Below, one piece after another: positions 15,000 to 23,038 of a DNA stretch of 35,039 bases. Made by a program: the position numbers and the translations under genes. The stretch's first letter is position 1. The number at the start of each line of letters is the position of its first letter. This DNA comes from Comamonadaceae bacterium. GTDB lineage: Bacteria; Pseudomonadota; Gammaproteobacteria; Burkholderiales; Burkholderiaceae_C. A model generated the notes under the pieces. That model worked only from the letters and a program-made list of their open reading frames with translations. It searched no databases and was not told where the DNA came from. The stretch covers positions 1 to 35,039 of the forward strand of contig CANBQX010000003.1 of NCBI GenBank assembly GCA_947371775.1, given 5' to 3'.

Positions 15000-15977
15000 C
15001 TAAAAATTAAGAAGCACTGCGCCCCAGGTAAAGCCACCGCCCACACCTTCAAGAAGCAGGGTTTGGCCAAGCTGAACCTTGCCGCTGCGCACACCAACGT
15101 CCAGCGCCAAGGGGATGGACGCGGCCGAGGTATTGCCATGCTCGCCCACGGTAACGATCACTTTGTCCATGGGCAGCTTGAGCTTTTTGGCCGTGCTTTG
15201 CATGATGCGGATATTGGCTTGGTGCGGAATGAGCCAATCGATATCGGCCTCGGTCTTGCCCGCTTTTTCGAGCACGGCACGCGCTGCGCTTTCCAGCACT
15301 CCCACGGCGAGTTTGAAGACCGCCTGTCCTTCCATCTTCAACAATGGGACGCCCGCAATCGCGCCGCCGCTCACATGGCCAGGAACGCACAATAAATCCA
15401 CATGTTTGCCATCCGCGTGCAGGTCGCTCGACAAGATGCCGGGAGTCTCAGAGGCTTCGAGCACCACGGCGCCCGCGCCATCGCCGAACAGCACACAGGT
15501 CCCGCGATCCTTGAAATCCAGAATACGGGAAAAAATCTCGGCGCCAATCACCAGCGCGCAGCGTGCGCTGCCGGCCTTGATCAATGCATCGGCCACAGTC
15601 AGCGCATACACGAACCCGCTGCACACGGCTTGCACGTCAAATGCTGCGCCGCCTGGCACGCCCAGCTTGCCCTGCAAGATGCAGGCCGTAGAGGGGAACA
15701 CCATGTCCGGTGTGGAGGTCGCGACGATGATCAGATCTACATCCTGCGCTGTACGACCCGCGGCTTGCAAGGCATTTTTCGCTGCCTCGAGCCCGAGATC
15801 GCTGCTGAAAACGCCCTCGGCGGCAAAATGCCGCGCGCCTATGCCGCTGCGCTCGACAATCCACTCATTGGAGGTTTCTATGCCCTTTGCTGCGAGCTGG
15901 CTGACCAGATCGGCATTGGTGACTTTATGGGGGGGAAGGTAACTTCCGGTGCCTGTGATGCGCGAATATCTGCTCAT
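15000..15977 (-). CDS. fabH: 3-oxoacyl-[acyl-carrier-protein] synthase III FabH
   Basis: The 325-residue enzyme starts fatty acid synthesis by condensing acetyl-CoA with malonyl-ACP. The triad is Cys119 (AVCSGF), His252 (PHQANIRI) and Asn282 (GEHGNTSAAS). The start overlaps the plsX stop by four bases (ATGA), a coupling seen widely in proteobacteria. Full length. Confidence 0.97.
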   Translation of the reverse strand: MSRYSRITGTGSYLPPHKVTNADLVSQLAAKGIETSNEWIVERSGIGARHFAAEGVFSSDLGLEAAKNALQAAGRTAQDVDLIIVATSTPDMVFPSTACILQGKLGVPGGAAFDVQAVCSGFVYALTVADALIKAGSARCALVIGAEIFSRILDFKDRGTCVLFGDGAGAVVLEASETPGILSSDLHADGKHVDLLCVPGHVSGGAIAGVPLLKMEGQAVFKLAVGVLESAARAVLEKAGKTEADIDWLIPHQANIRIMQSTAKKLKLPMDKVIVTVGEHGNTSAASIPLALDVGVRSGKVQLGQTLLLEGVGGGFTWGAVLLNF

Positions 15978-17023
15978 GAGAGGGAGGATGCGGCTTTGTC
16001 GGTATCGGTGTGCACACCTGCTAGGAGCGGGGCTGCGTGCGCGAGTCGCGTTTGTAAGCGTTCCAACAAGTGGTTATCGACGGCATCATACGCGCGCAGC
16101 AATGCGTTGGCGAAAGCCGCGGTATCGGCAGACCCATGGCTTTTGATAACCACGCCGCGCAAACCGAGCAGCGCGGCCCCATTGTGGCGCCCCGGATCAA
16201 TGCGGCGTTTCAAAGAAGAAAGCACCGGATAAGCGACAAGGGCTGCCAATTTAGTGAATATGTTTTTGGAAAAGTCGGCTTTCAAGAAGCCCACAATCAT
16301 GCTGGCCAAGCCTTCGCCCGACTTGAGCATGACGTTGCCCACAAAACCGTCGCAAACCACCAAATCCACGGTGCCTTTGAAGATATCGTTGCCTTCCACA
16401 TTGCCGAAAAAGTGCAGATCACCCGCATTGGCGGCGGCACGCATCAGGTCGCCCGCCGCTTTGATGGTTTCGTTGCCCTTGATGATTTCGGAGCCAATAT
16501 TGAGCAATCCCACGCTGGGCTGCGTCTTGTTGCTGGTGACCGACACCAGCGCAGAACCCATCACGGCAAATTGAAGCAACTGCAAAGCAGAGCAATCGAC
16601 ATTGGCACCCAGGTCCAGCACTGTCGTAGCACCGCCCAAAGCATTGGGAATCTGACCCGACAAAGCAGGACGCTCGATGCCGTCTAGGGTTTTGAGCACG
16701 TAACGGGCAATCGCCATCAAGGCGCCCGTGTTACCCGCCGACACAGCGGCCTGCGCCGCGCCCTCTTTGACCTGCTGCACGGCAACGCGCATGGACGAGT
16801 CTTTTTTCTTGCGCAGCGCTACTTCGAGCGGGTCGTCCATGGTGACGACTTCGCTGGCGGCCAACAACGTGGCTCTCGGATGAGAAAAACCGCGCAAGGC
16901 CTCCGGCAAGCCGACCAAAACCAGGGCTGCGTCTGGACGCGCGTCCAAAAATTGACGGCAGGCCGGCAAGGTGACCGACACGCCATGGTCGCCTCCCATG
17001 CAATCGACCGCGATGGTGATCAT
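15974..17023 (-). CDS. plsX: Phosphate acyltransferase PlsX
   Basis: The 349-residue enzyme makes acyl-phosphate from acyl-ACP, feeding PlsY in phosphatidic acid synthesis. The N-terminus ITIAVDCMGGDHG is the family signature, and SAGNTGALMAIA and CDGFVGNVMLKSGEG are further conserved blocks. It is peripheral to the membrane in the family. It heads the plsX-fabH-fabD-fabG set and is preceded by the rpmF terminator, so it needs read-through or a promoter in the 47 bases at 17024-17070; I see no clear one. Confidence 0.96.
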   Translation of the reverse strand: MITIAVDCMGGDHGVSVTLPACRQFLDARPDAALVLVGLPEALRGFSHPRATLLAASEVVTMDDPLEVALRKKKDSSMRVAVQQVKEGAAQAAVSAGNTGALMAIARYVLKTLDGIERPALSGQIPNALGGATTVLDLGANVDCSALQLLQFAVMGSALVSVTSNKTQPSVGLLNIGSEIIKGNETIKAAGDLMRAAANAGDLHFFGNVEGNDIFKGTVDLVVCDGFVGNVMLKSGEGLASMIVGFLKADFSKNIFTKLAALVAYPVLSSLKRRIDPGRHNGAALLGLRGVVIKSHGSADTAAFANALLRAYDAVDNHLLERLQTRLAHAAPLLAGVHTDTDKAASSLS

Positions 17024-17075
17024 GCGAGAGTGGCTTGCGCCGGAGTTTTCAGGGGAAAAAGCACGCTCAGAAAAG

Positions 17076-17116
17076 AAAAAAGCCCGACGCTACACGGGAT
17101 GCAGCTTCGGGCTTTT
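17076..17116 (-). terminator. Rho-independent terminator after rpmF
   Basis: On the minus strand AAAAGCCCGA (17116-17107) pairs with TCGGGCTTTT (17087-17078), the stem continuing after one mismatch as AGC/GCT, and is followed by further Ts to 17076. It begins 14 bases after the rpmF stop and separates rpmF from plsX. The near-symmetric A/T flanks also allow termination on plus. Confidence 0.85.
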
Positions 17117-17130
17117 CGCCTGTAAGCGAA

Positions 17131-17313
17131 TTAAGCTTCAGACTTGGTCTTGAGCACCTTGCGGCCACGGTAGAAACCGGTGGGGCTGATGTGGTGGCGC
17201 AGGTGGATTTCACCGGTGGTGGGTTCCACAGCGATGCCGGGGACGACCAATGCGTTGTGCGAGCGGTGCATGCCGCGCTTGGAAGGAGATTTCTTGTTTT
17301 GCTGAACTGCCAT
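17131..17313 (-). CDS. rpmF: 50S ribosomal protein L32
   Basis: The 60-residue product begins MAVQQNKKSPSKRGMHRSH, the L32 signature, and ends in HHISPTGFYRGRKVL, which is typical of betaproteobacterial L32. No CxxC zinc ribbon is present, as usual for these lineages. GGAG stands eight bases upstream of the ATG. It follows yceD, the conserved yceD-rpmF-plsX-fab order, and has its own candidate promoter and terminator. Confidence 0.97.
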   Translation of the reverse strand: MAVQQNKKSPSKRGMHRSHNALVVPGIAVEPTTGEIHLRHHISPTGFYRGRKVLKTKSEA

Positions 17314-17405
17314 GGTTGGCTCCTGGTCAAAATGTACCGCGCAAGGCGCGCCACAGTCGGTTGGTGAGAACGCACTGGCATTCTGGGCCGCGCGGTAAGC
17401 CTTAG

Positions 17406-17411
17406 ATTATA
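17406..17411 (-). promoter_or_regulatory. Candidate -10 box for rpmF
   Basis: The minus strand carries a perfect TATAAT in the context GGGCTATAATC, 93 bases before the rpmF ATG and inside the gap between yceD and rpmF. No recognisable -35 lies 16-18 bases upstream. The same GGCTATAATC context precedes rpmB at 34496-34505. Confidence 0.5.
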
Positions 17412-17457
17412 GCCCAAGGCGAGGCTGTCTGGCCAGCCTTGGTACGCCACCTTTGCG

Positions 17458-18000
17458 CTAGCCCTTCGGAAGCTTCAAGCCCACCAAGGCGGCAAACGGA
17501 TTGGGTTTGTCCTCGGCCTCTTGAAAATCAGCATCCGCCACCTGCAATTTCACTGCCTGGGGGCATACCTCGTGCTTGGGCGATGCGGGCAGTGCCATCA
17601 AAAGCTCGTCTTCCACCAGTTCCAGCAGGTCAAACTCAGCACTCAGCGCCAGCACGTCTTCTTCAGACTCTTCGTCCTCGAGCTCGGCTTGGGCCTCCGA
17701 GGCCACAAAGCGGAAGTCCCGCGCAAAAGTCACCTCCTGTTCCACCGGTGCCAAACATCGTTGACACACCAACGTGAGCCGGGTGCCGGCTGACAGTTGC
17801 AACCAAGGAGCCGACCCGCCCTCTGCCGCAGCACGCATCTCGCCATGGGCATGAAATTGCACCTGTGCAGCGGGGATGTCGGCCTGCTGAAAGTCTTGCA
17901 AGCGCTCGAAATGGGCGAGCGGCTCGGTGCCGTCCAGATTGGATTCGGATTTGGCGAAACTCAGGACAGAGAGTTTGCGCGGGTTCAAGGTCGGCTTCAT
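17458..18000 (-). CDS. yceD: YceD family (DUF177) protein
   Basis: The 180-residue soluble acidic protein is linked to 23S rRNA or ribosome assembly in the family. The conserved central block contains LTLVCQRCLAPVEQ with a CxxC pair (about residues 79-82), then an acidic stretch (EDEESEED) and LLELVEDELLMALP; a further Cys sits in HEVCPQ. Co-location with rpmF is near universal. The ATG has no Shine-Dalgarno, and a -10-like TACACT ends six bases upstream, so the mRNA may be leaderless. It diverges from maf across only 25 bases. Confidence 0.9.
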   Translation of the reverse strand: MKPTLNPRKLSVLSFAKSESNLDGTEPLAHFERLQDFQQADIPAAQVQFHAHGEMRAAAEGGSAPWLQLSAGTRLTLVCQRCLAPVEQEVTFARDFRFVASEAQAELEDEESEEDVLALSAEFDLLELVEDELLMALPASPKHEVCPQAVKLQVADADFQEAEDKPNPFAALVGLKLPKG

Positions 18001-18006
18001 CGCGCC

Positions 18007-18012
18007 AGTGTA
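18007..18012 (-). promoter_or_regulatory. Candidate -10 for leaderless yceD
   Basis: TACACT on the minus strand would place the transcription start at or next to the yceD ATG. The whole divergent yceD-maf gap is 25 bases, so any yceD -35 must lie inside maf coding sequence; none matches consensus well. Confidence 0.3.
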
Positions 18013-18025
18013 AGAGAATCACCGC

Positions 18026-18628
18026 ATGCAAAACCAACTTTCGCGCCCCCTGGTACTGGGCTCCAGCTCCGCCTACCGCCGCCAACTGCTGGAGCGCCTT
18101 GGACTTCCGTTTACCGTGCAATCTCCCGGCATCGATGAGACCCCGCTGCCAGGCGAGGCTCCCTCTGCCCTTGCCAGCCGCCTGGCCTTGGCCAAAGCGT
18201 ATGCGGTAGCGCAACAGTTCCCGGACAGCGTGGTGATTGGCTGCGACCAGGTAGCCGACCTCCACGGCGCAAGCCTGGGCAAGCCCGGCGACCATGCGCG
18301 CGCCACCGCACAGCTGCAAAGCATGCGTGGCCATACCGTGGTGTTTCAAACTGCCATGGCCGTGGTCTGCCGCGCCACCGGGTTTGAAAGCCAAACCCTG
18401 GTGCCGGTGGTTGTGAAGTACCGCCAGCTGTCGGACGCCGAGATTGACTACTACCTGCGCACCGAGCAGCCCTATGACTGTGCAGGCAGCGCCAAAAGCG
18501 AAGGCCTGGGCATCGCCTTGCTGGAAAGCATTGCCAACGACGACCCCACCGCCCTGGTCGGATTGCCATTGATCCGTCTGAGCGCCATGCTCCGCGCAGC
18601 GGGCGTGCCACTGTTGGGCGGCTTGTGA
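18026..18628 (+). CDS. Maf-family nucleotide pyrophosphatase (YceF type)
   Basis: The 200-residue protein belongs to the Maf/HAM1 superfamily, which hydrolyses modified nucleotides; the YceF branch acts on 7-methyl-GTP. LVLGSSSAYRRQLLERLGL (about 9-27) is the P-loop-like signature, followed by PGIDETPLPGE and VIGCDQVAD (about 70-78), which contain the catalytic acidic residues. The C-terminal AGSAKSEGLGIALLESIANDDPTALVG region matches the YceF subgroup better than the septum-site Maf. Its stop overlaps the next gene's GTG start (GTGA). Assignment to YceF is by motif reading. Confidence 0.9.
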   Translation: MQNQLSRPLVLGSSSAYRRQLLERLGLPFTVQSPGIDETPLPGEAPSALASRLALAKAYAVAQQFPDSVVIGCDQVADLHGASLGKPGDHARATAQLQSMRGHTVVFQTAMAVVCRATGFESQTLVPVVVKYRQLSDAEIDYYLRTEQPYDCAGSAKSEGLGIALLESIANDDPTALVGLPLIRLSAMLRAAGVPLLGGL

Positions 18629-19386
18629 ACGCCGCCGGTCGCCTGTACCTGGTTCCGGCACCGCTGGATTTCGGCTGCGCGCTGCAAAGTCCCCTGCAAG
18701 AGTCCATGCCAATGGAGACATTGCGAGTCACGGCATCACTGCAATATTGGGTGTGTGAAAACGCGAAATCCACGCGGGCTTACCTCAAGCGCGTGGGCGA
18801 AGTCCTGCCCCTGGCAGCGCCCATTCAGGCCCAAACCTTGACCGAACTCCCCCGGGAGATCCATAAAAAGGGCGACCACCAAGGCAGCTTTGACGCCCGC
18901 CCCCTGCTGGCCACTGCCCTCCAGGGCCACGACGTGGGTCTGGTGAGTGAAGCGGGCATGCCCGCCGTGGCCGATCCCGGTTCCTCGGTGGTGCGCGCCG
19001 CCCACCTGCTGGGAATCCAAGTCGTACCGCTAGTCGGACCTGTGTCCTTGTTGCTGGCTTTGGCCGCCAGCGGCCTGAACGGACAGAACTTTGCATTTGT
19101 CGGGTATGTGCCCAGCCAGCCAGCGGAACGGGCCCTGCGCCTGAAAGCCCTGGAGAAACTGGCCCAGCAAACCCAGCAAACCCAGCTCTTTATTGAGACG
19201 CCCTACCGCAACCAGGCCTTGCTGGCAACTTTGCTGCAGACACTGCAAGCCAGCACGCGCCTTGCGACTTCCAGCGGCCTGACGCTACCCAGCGCCACAC
19301 ATTACAGCGGCGACATCAAGACGTGGAAGACCAAGGGCTGGGCGTTGGACAACGCCACGCCCACGGTGTTTGCGATTGGGGCTTAA
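18625..19386 (+). CDS. RsmI-like SAM-dependent (tetrapyrrole methylase fold) methyltransferase
   Basis: The 253-residue protein opens LYLVPAPLDFG and has SEAGMPAVADPGSSVVRAA and PLVGPVSLLLALAASGLNG, matching the fold and motifs of RsmI, the 16S rRNA 2'-O-methyltransferase. The N-terminal third, ending YWVCENAKSTRAYLKRVGE, departs from classical RsmI, so it is probably a paralog with a different or unknown substrate. The start is GTG 18625, overlapping the maf stop by four bases. The gene converges on sppA so closely that both TAA stops share the palindrome TTAA (19383-19386). Confidence 0.85.
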   Translation: MNAAGRLYLVPAPLDFGCALQSPLQESMPMETLRVTASLQYWVCENAKSTRAYLKRVGEVLPLAAPIQAQTLTELPREIHKKGDHQGSFDARPLLATALQGHDVGLVSEAGMPAVADPGSSVVRAAHLLGIQVVPLVGPVSLLLALAASGLNGQNFAFVGYVPSQPAERALRLKALEKLAQQTQQTQLFIETPYRNQALLATLLQTLQASTRLATSSGLTLPSATHYSGDIKTWKTKGWALDNATPTVFAIGA

Positions 19387-20399
19387 CGCAGCACGGGCGC
19401 GGTGTGCATGGCGCGCGCCATGGACTCGCCCATGGACGCGCCAAAGCGCTTGACCAGCCGTTCGGCCACATTTTCGCGGCGGGTGTAGTCCACGATGTCA
19501 GGCGCTTTGACGATTTCGCGCGCCACATAGTCCAGATTGCCCAGGTGGTCGGCCAAACCCATTTGGACCGCCTGGTCACCCGTCCAAAACAAACCGCTAA
19601 AGGTCTCTGGGGTTTCTTTCAAGCGATCGCCCCGCCCCGCTTTCACAGCGGCGATGAACTGCTGGTGAATTTGGTTCAGCATGGCCTGCGCAAACTCACG
19701 TTGCTTTTCGGTTTGCGGGCTGAACGGGTCCAGAAATCCTTTGTTTTGCCCGGCCGTCATGAGACGCCGCTCCACACCCAATTTTTCCATGAGCCCCGTG
19801 AAACCGAACCCGTCCATCAACACGCCAATGCTGCCCACCACACTGGCCTTGTCGACAAAAATTTGGTCGGCGGCCACAGCGATGTAATAAGCGGCTGAGG
19901 CGCAGGTTTCCTCCACCACCACGTAGACCGGCTTTTTGTGCAAAAGCTTCATGCGGTGAATTTCATCGTTAATGATGCCGGCCTGCACCGGACTACCGCC
20001 GGGCGAGTTGACGAGCAACACCACGGCCTGGGCACCATCGTCTTCAAATGCGCTGCGCATGGACGAGACGATCAGCTCGGCACTGGCTTCGCCACCGGAG
20101 GCAATCTCGCCTTTGATTTCGACGACGGCGGTGTGGGGATGGCTGGTGCCTGTGTTTTGCACACCGCCTTTGTCCACTCCCAACCACACCAGCGCGGCCA
20201 GGAACACGAGCCAGGCCAGCCGCATGCCGTACTTCCAGCGACGTGCGGTACGTTGCTCTTTGAGCGTCGCTTTCATCCATTCTTCGATCGCCGAACGCTC
20301 CCAGTGCACGCGCGGCGACTCCCCCTCAAGGTGGGGTGCGGGTGCTGCAGAAGCGGGCGCAGCGCCGTGGGGTTCGAGAGAGGGCTCTGAATCGTTCAT
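19383..20399 (-). CDS. sppA: Signal peptide peptidase SppA (short S49 form)
   Basis: The 338-residue membrane serine protease degrades cleaved signal peptides. A cytoplasmic N-terminal tail (1-58) is followed by one transmembrane helix (about 59-76) and a single S49 domain. NSPGGSP (131-137) is the oxyanion segment; Ser168 in ETCASAAYY and Lys220 in TAGQNKG form the dyad, spaced 52 residues as in Bacillus SppA. ATG 20399 is chosen because the upstream extension lies inside the Rieske gene's end; only one base separates the two genes. Confidence 0.93.
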   Translation of the reverse strand: MNDSEPSLEPHGAAPASAAPAPHLEGESPRVHWERSAIEEWMKATLKEQRTARRWKYGMRLAWLVFLAALVWLGVDKGGVQNTGTSHPHTAVVEIKGEIASGGEASAELIVSSMRSAFEDDGAQAVVLLVNSPGGSPVQAGIINDEIHRMKLLHKKPVYVVVEETCASAAYYIAVAADQIFVDKASVVGSIGVLMDGFGFTGLMEKLGVERRLMTAGQNKGFLDPFSPQTEKQREFAQAMLNQIHQQFIAAVKAGRGDRLKETPETFSGLFWTGDQAVQMGLADHLGNLDYVAREIVKAPDIVDYTRRENVAERLVKRFGASMGESMARAMHTAPVLR

Positions 20400-20400
20400 A

Positions 20401-20775
20401 TTAAAAAGCAATCGGCTGAAGTTGTGGGCCAGTATGCCAGTGCACCACGCCACCATCTTCACTCAGGTCAATTTTGACCAAGGCATGGCGACAGGGCCCT
20501 GCCATACAACGTCCGGTGGCGGGCTCGTACAGCGCGCCGTGGGTGGCACAAATAATCCAACGCCCACTGTCATCAAAAAATCGATTGGGCTGGTAATCCA
20601 TCTCCATCGCCACGTGGGCGCAGCGGTTCAGGTAAGCATGCACCTGACCTTCAAAGCGAATGACAAAGGCCCAACAGCTCAGGCCCTGGTAGACCACGTC
20701 AAAGGGCACGGCCAGGCCGCCATCGACCAAATCACCGGAGTTGCACAAGGCAATGCGTTGAAATGCAGTGTTCAC
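20401..20775 (-). CDS. Stand-alone Rieske [2Fe-2S] protein
   Basis: The 124-residue single-domain protein has the cluster ligands in two boxes: C52-A-H54 (NRCAHV) and C76-A-T-H79 (CATHG). It has no signal peptide or membrane helix, so it is likely a cytosolic ferredoxin-like electron carrier or regulatory subunit; no oxygenase partner is in the window. The start is GTG 20775 with AAGG seven bases upstream, inside the gap after the HAD gene. It sits in a compact rluC-HAD-Rieske-sppA run. Redox partner unknown. Confidence 0.88.
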   Translation of the reverse strand: MNTAFQRIALCNSGDLVDGGLAVPFDVVYQGLSCWAFVIRFEGQVHAYLNRCAHVAMEMDYQPNRFFDDSGRWIICATHGALYEPATGRCMAGPCRHALVKIDLSEDGGVVHWHTGPQLQPIAF

Positions 20776-20784
20776 CTTCAGACC

Positions 20785-21465
20785 TTAGGCGTTCTCTTGC
20801 ATCCATTGGTGCAGCTGCGTCGCCGAATGCGCCACAAACAGGGGATTCAAAGCCTGCAAGGCGCCCACACCGTGCGCGCCATAGCTCACCCCCACCGAGG
20901 CGCAACCGGCGTTGAGTGCCATTTGCAAATCGTGCGTGGTGTCCCCCACCATGAGCGTGCGCTCGGGCGGCACTCCCAGCTCGGCCATCAGCTCAAAGAG
21001 CATGCGGGCGTCGGGTTTTCCTGCGGTCTCGTCGGCGGTGCGCGAGGCATGGAACACGTTTTTGAGCTTCACATCGCCCAGCGCCTGGTTCAAGCCCCAG
21101 CGGCTTTTGCCGGTGGCCACGGTCAAGAAATGCTGGCGGTCGCGCAAATCGTCCAGCATCGCCAGCACCCCGGGGAACAGGGTGATGTCGTTTTGGTGCA
21201 GTGAATAGTGATGCTTGTAGCGCTCGCCAAGCAGCGGGTATTTTTCTTTGGGCACGTCGGGCGCAGCGTGGGCCAGGGCCTGCATCAAGCCCAGTCCGAT
21301 CACATAAGACGCGTCTTCGTCGCTGGGCACGGTTCCGCCCGCGTCGCCCACCGCCAACTGAATGCAGCGGGCGATGATGGCGGTGGAATCGAACAAGGTG
21401 CCGTCCCAGTCAAAGGCAATCAAATCAAAGCGGCGCGAGCGCTGTGGTGCAGAAGTCGAGTTCAT
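20785..21465 (-). CDS. HAD-superfamily phosphatase (phosphoglycolate phosphatase-like)
   Basis: The 226-residue haloacid dehalogenase family hydrolase has motif I DWDGTLFDS (19-27), motif II around VATGKSRWGL, motif III Lys in GKPDARM and motif IV VGDTTHDLQMA. A helical cap lies between motifs I and II, as in Gph and related phosphatases. ATG 21465 overlaps the rluC stop by four bases (ATGA); the longer open frame upstream is a shadow of rluC. The true substrate could be phosphoglycolate, a nucleotide or another sugar phosphate. Confidence 0.9.
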   Translation of the reverse strand: MNSTSAPQRSRRFDLIAFDWDGTLFDSTAIIARCIQLAVGDAGGTVPSDEDASYVIGLGLMQALAHAAPDVPKEKYPLLGERYKHHYSLHQNDITLFPGVLAMLDDLRDRQHFLTVATGKSRWGLNQALGDVKLKNVFHASRTADETAGKPDARMLFELMAELGVPPERTLMVGDTTHDLQMALNAGCASVGVSYGAHGVGALQALNPLFVAHSATQLHQWMQENA

Positions 21466-22541
21466 GGCAAGGCGGTCGTGGGGAGGATGTGAGAAAGAAA
21501 AGCTGCGAGCTCTGGCGCCAACGGCGCTGACAGCGTCAACCGTTCGCCGGTGGCCGGATGGTCGCATTGCAAACGCCAGGCATGCAAAAACATGCGCTTC
21601 AAGGCCTGGCCGCCAGGCGCACGGGCCAGCGCCTTGTTGTGGGCAAAGTCGCCGTATTTGTCGTCGCCCGCAATGGGCAAGCCCTCGGACGCCAAATGCA
21701 CCCGGATTTGGTGGGTGCGGCCGGTTTTGATGGTGACTTCGAGCAGGGAATACGCCTGCGCTGCGTCTCTGGGCGTCACCGCATTGACTTTCACCAGCGT
21801 GAGAGAGGGCATGCCGTCCGGGTCGTCTTTGGAGACCACCTTGACCCGGCGCTCCCCCTCCCCTTTGCCGCCTTCAACATCCAACAAAAATTTATGCAAA
21901 GGCTTGTCGAGCACTTTCTTGTTTTGGGGCCAGTGGCCCCGTACCAGCGCAAGGTAGGTCTTGCCGGTGCCCCGGTCGCGGAACTGGGCTTGTAGGTGTT
22001 TGAGCGCGCTGCGCTTTTTGGCAATCAGCAAAATGCCGCTGGTTTCGCGGTCAAGGCGGTGTACCAACTCCAAAAAAGGTGCCTGCGGGCGCGCCATGCG
22101 CAGCTGCTCAATCACGCCAAAGCTCACCCCCGAGCCGCCATGCACTGCCACACCCGCGGGTTTGTCGATGGCCAAAAAATGGGCGTCTTCAAACAAAACG
22201 GCAAAATTCTTGGCCGGCACGTGCTGAGAGACCGCATCGGCCATCGCTTGGGCTTTGTCGGCGGCGCGCTCAGACACCCGCACCGGCGGCAGGCGCAGCA
22301 CATCGCCCTCTTGCAGTCGGGTGTCGGCGCTGGCCCTGCCCTTGTTGACCCGCACCTCGCCACTGCGGATGATGCGGTAGACGTGGGTTTTGGGTACACC
22401 TTTGAGGTGGCGCATCAGGAAATTGTCCAGACGCTGGTCGCTGCCGCCTTCGTCCACCGTGAGCCACTGAACGGCCACTGCTGCCGCACCCGGAGAATCG
22501 GCGGCGGGGGCAGTTACTTTGGCCTCTATAATGTGTTTCAC
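21462..22541 (-). CDS. rluC: 23S rRNA pseudouridine synthase RluC
   Basis: The 359-residue enzyme has an N-terminal S4 RNA-binding domain (about 34-90) and a catalytic domain with the RluA-family motif HRLDRETSG (161-169, nucleophile Asp164). The family member next to rne modifies 23S rRNA U955, U2504 and U2580 in E. coli. The only plausible start is GTG 22541 (no in-frame ATG before the S4 domain), about 40 residues upstream of conserved sequence. It diverges from rne, the same neighbours as in E. coli, and its first codons overlap the putative rne promoter. Confidence 0.93.
   Translation of the reverse strand: MKHIIEAKVTAPAADSPGAAAVAVQWLTVDEGGSDQRLDNFLMRHLKGVPKTHVYRIIRSGEVRVNKGRASADTRLQEGDVLRLPPVRVSERAADKAQAMADAVSQHVPAKNFAVLFEDAHFLAIDKPAGVAVHGGSGVSFGVIEQLRMARPQAPFLELVHRLDRETSGILLIAKKRSALKHLQAQFRDRGTGKTYLALVRGHWPQNKKVLDKPLHKFLLDVEGGKGEGERRVKVVSKDDPDGMPSLTLVKVNAVTPRDAAQAYSLLEVTIKTGRTHQIRVHLASEGLPIAGDDKYGDFAHNKALARAPGGQALKRMFLHAWRLQCDHPATGERLTLSAPLAPELAAFLSHILPTTALP
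22527..22532 (+). promoter_or_regulatory. Candidate -10 box for rne
   Basis: A perfect TATAAT on plus, within the first codons of the divergent rluC. No good -35 is visible 16-18 bases upstream. Transcription from here gives a 5' leader of about 500 bases before rne. Confidence 0.45.
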
Positions 22542-23038
22542 TAGCGATTTGCTGTAAGTGGTTGATTTGGTTGGAGTTTAGTCCACCCCCTGCCCAAAGC
22601 CTCGCTAGCCGGTCGATGCCGCCTTGCTGCATTGCTTGCAAATCACCCGCCAGTTGCGGGCGATGGCCAGCACACAACACGGTCAAGCCTGAAGATTGAA
22701 CCCCTGATACGGAATACCCCAAATTCCCAGACCTATCCGGTCTTGGAATGGAATGAAACGAGAGATTTGTGTTGAAGCCCTTGAAAATGGTGTGCCTGCC
22801 CAGCGTCTGCGCTGAGTTTGTTGGCACGTTTAAGGCCATCCCAGCCGACCGTGGGGCAGACATTGCTGCCCACGGCGCTGCATCAACCCCTGTCCACCCG
22901 CTCGTCAACATCCCTGCGCCTACGCTTCGTCACCCTGTGTGAACTGAAGTTCTCCGGCAATTCCTCCTCAGTTCAGTTTTTCGGTTCAGGCATCGTTGGC
23001 CCATTTTGGGCAGATGACAACTGAAAAGGATGCACTCC
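22542..23038 (+). promoter_or_regulatory. Long structured rne 5' leader
   Basis: There is no protein-like gene in these 497 bases. Four hairpins can be drawn. CCCGC/GCGGG lies at 22646-22660. An 11-position stem with one mismatch lies at 22723-22749 (ATTCC..AGACC / GGTCT..GGAAT). GGGCAG/CTGCCC lies at 22854-22871. GAACTGA/TCAGTTC lies at 22941-22974 and is soon followed by TTTTT. The last is terminator-like, about 60 bases before the start codon. In E. coli the rne leader mediates autoregulation by RNase E; a similar role here is inference. Confidence 0.5.

Noticed and set aside
22818..23024. 68-codon frame in the rne leader
   Set aside because: Ser/Leu/Arg-rich with no motif or good ribosome-binding site; a leader RNA fits better, although a leader peptide cannot be ruled out.
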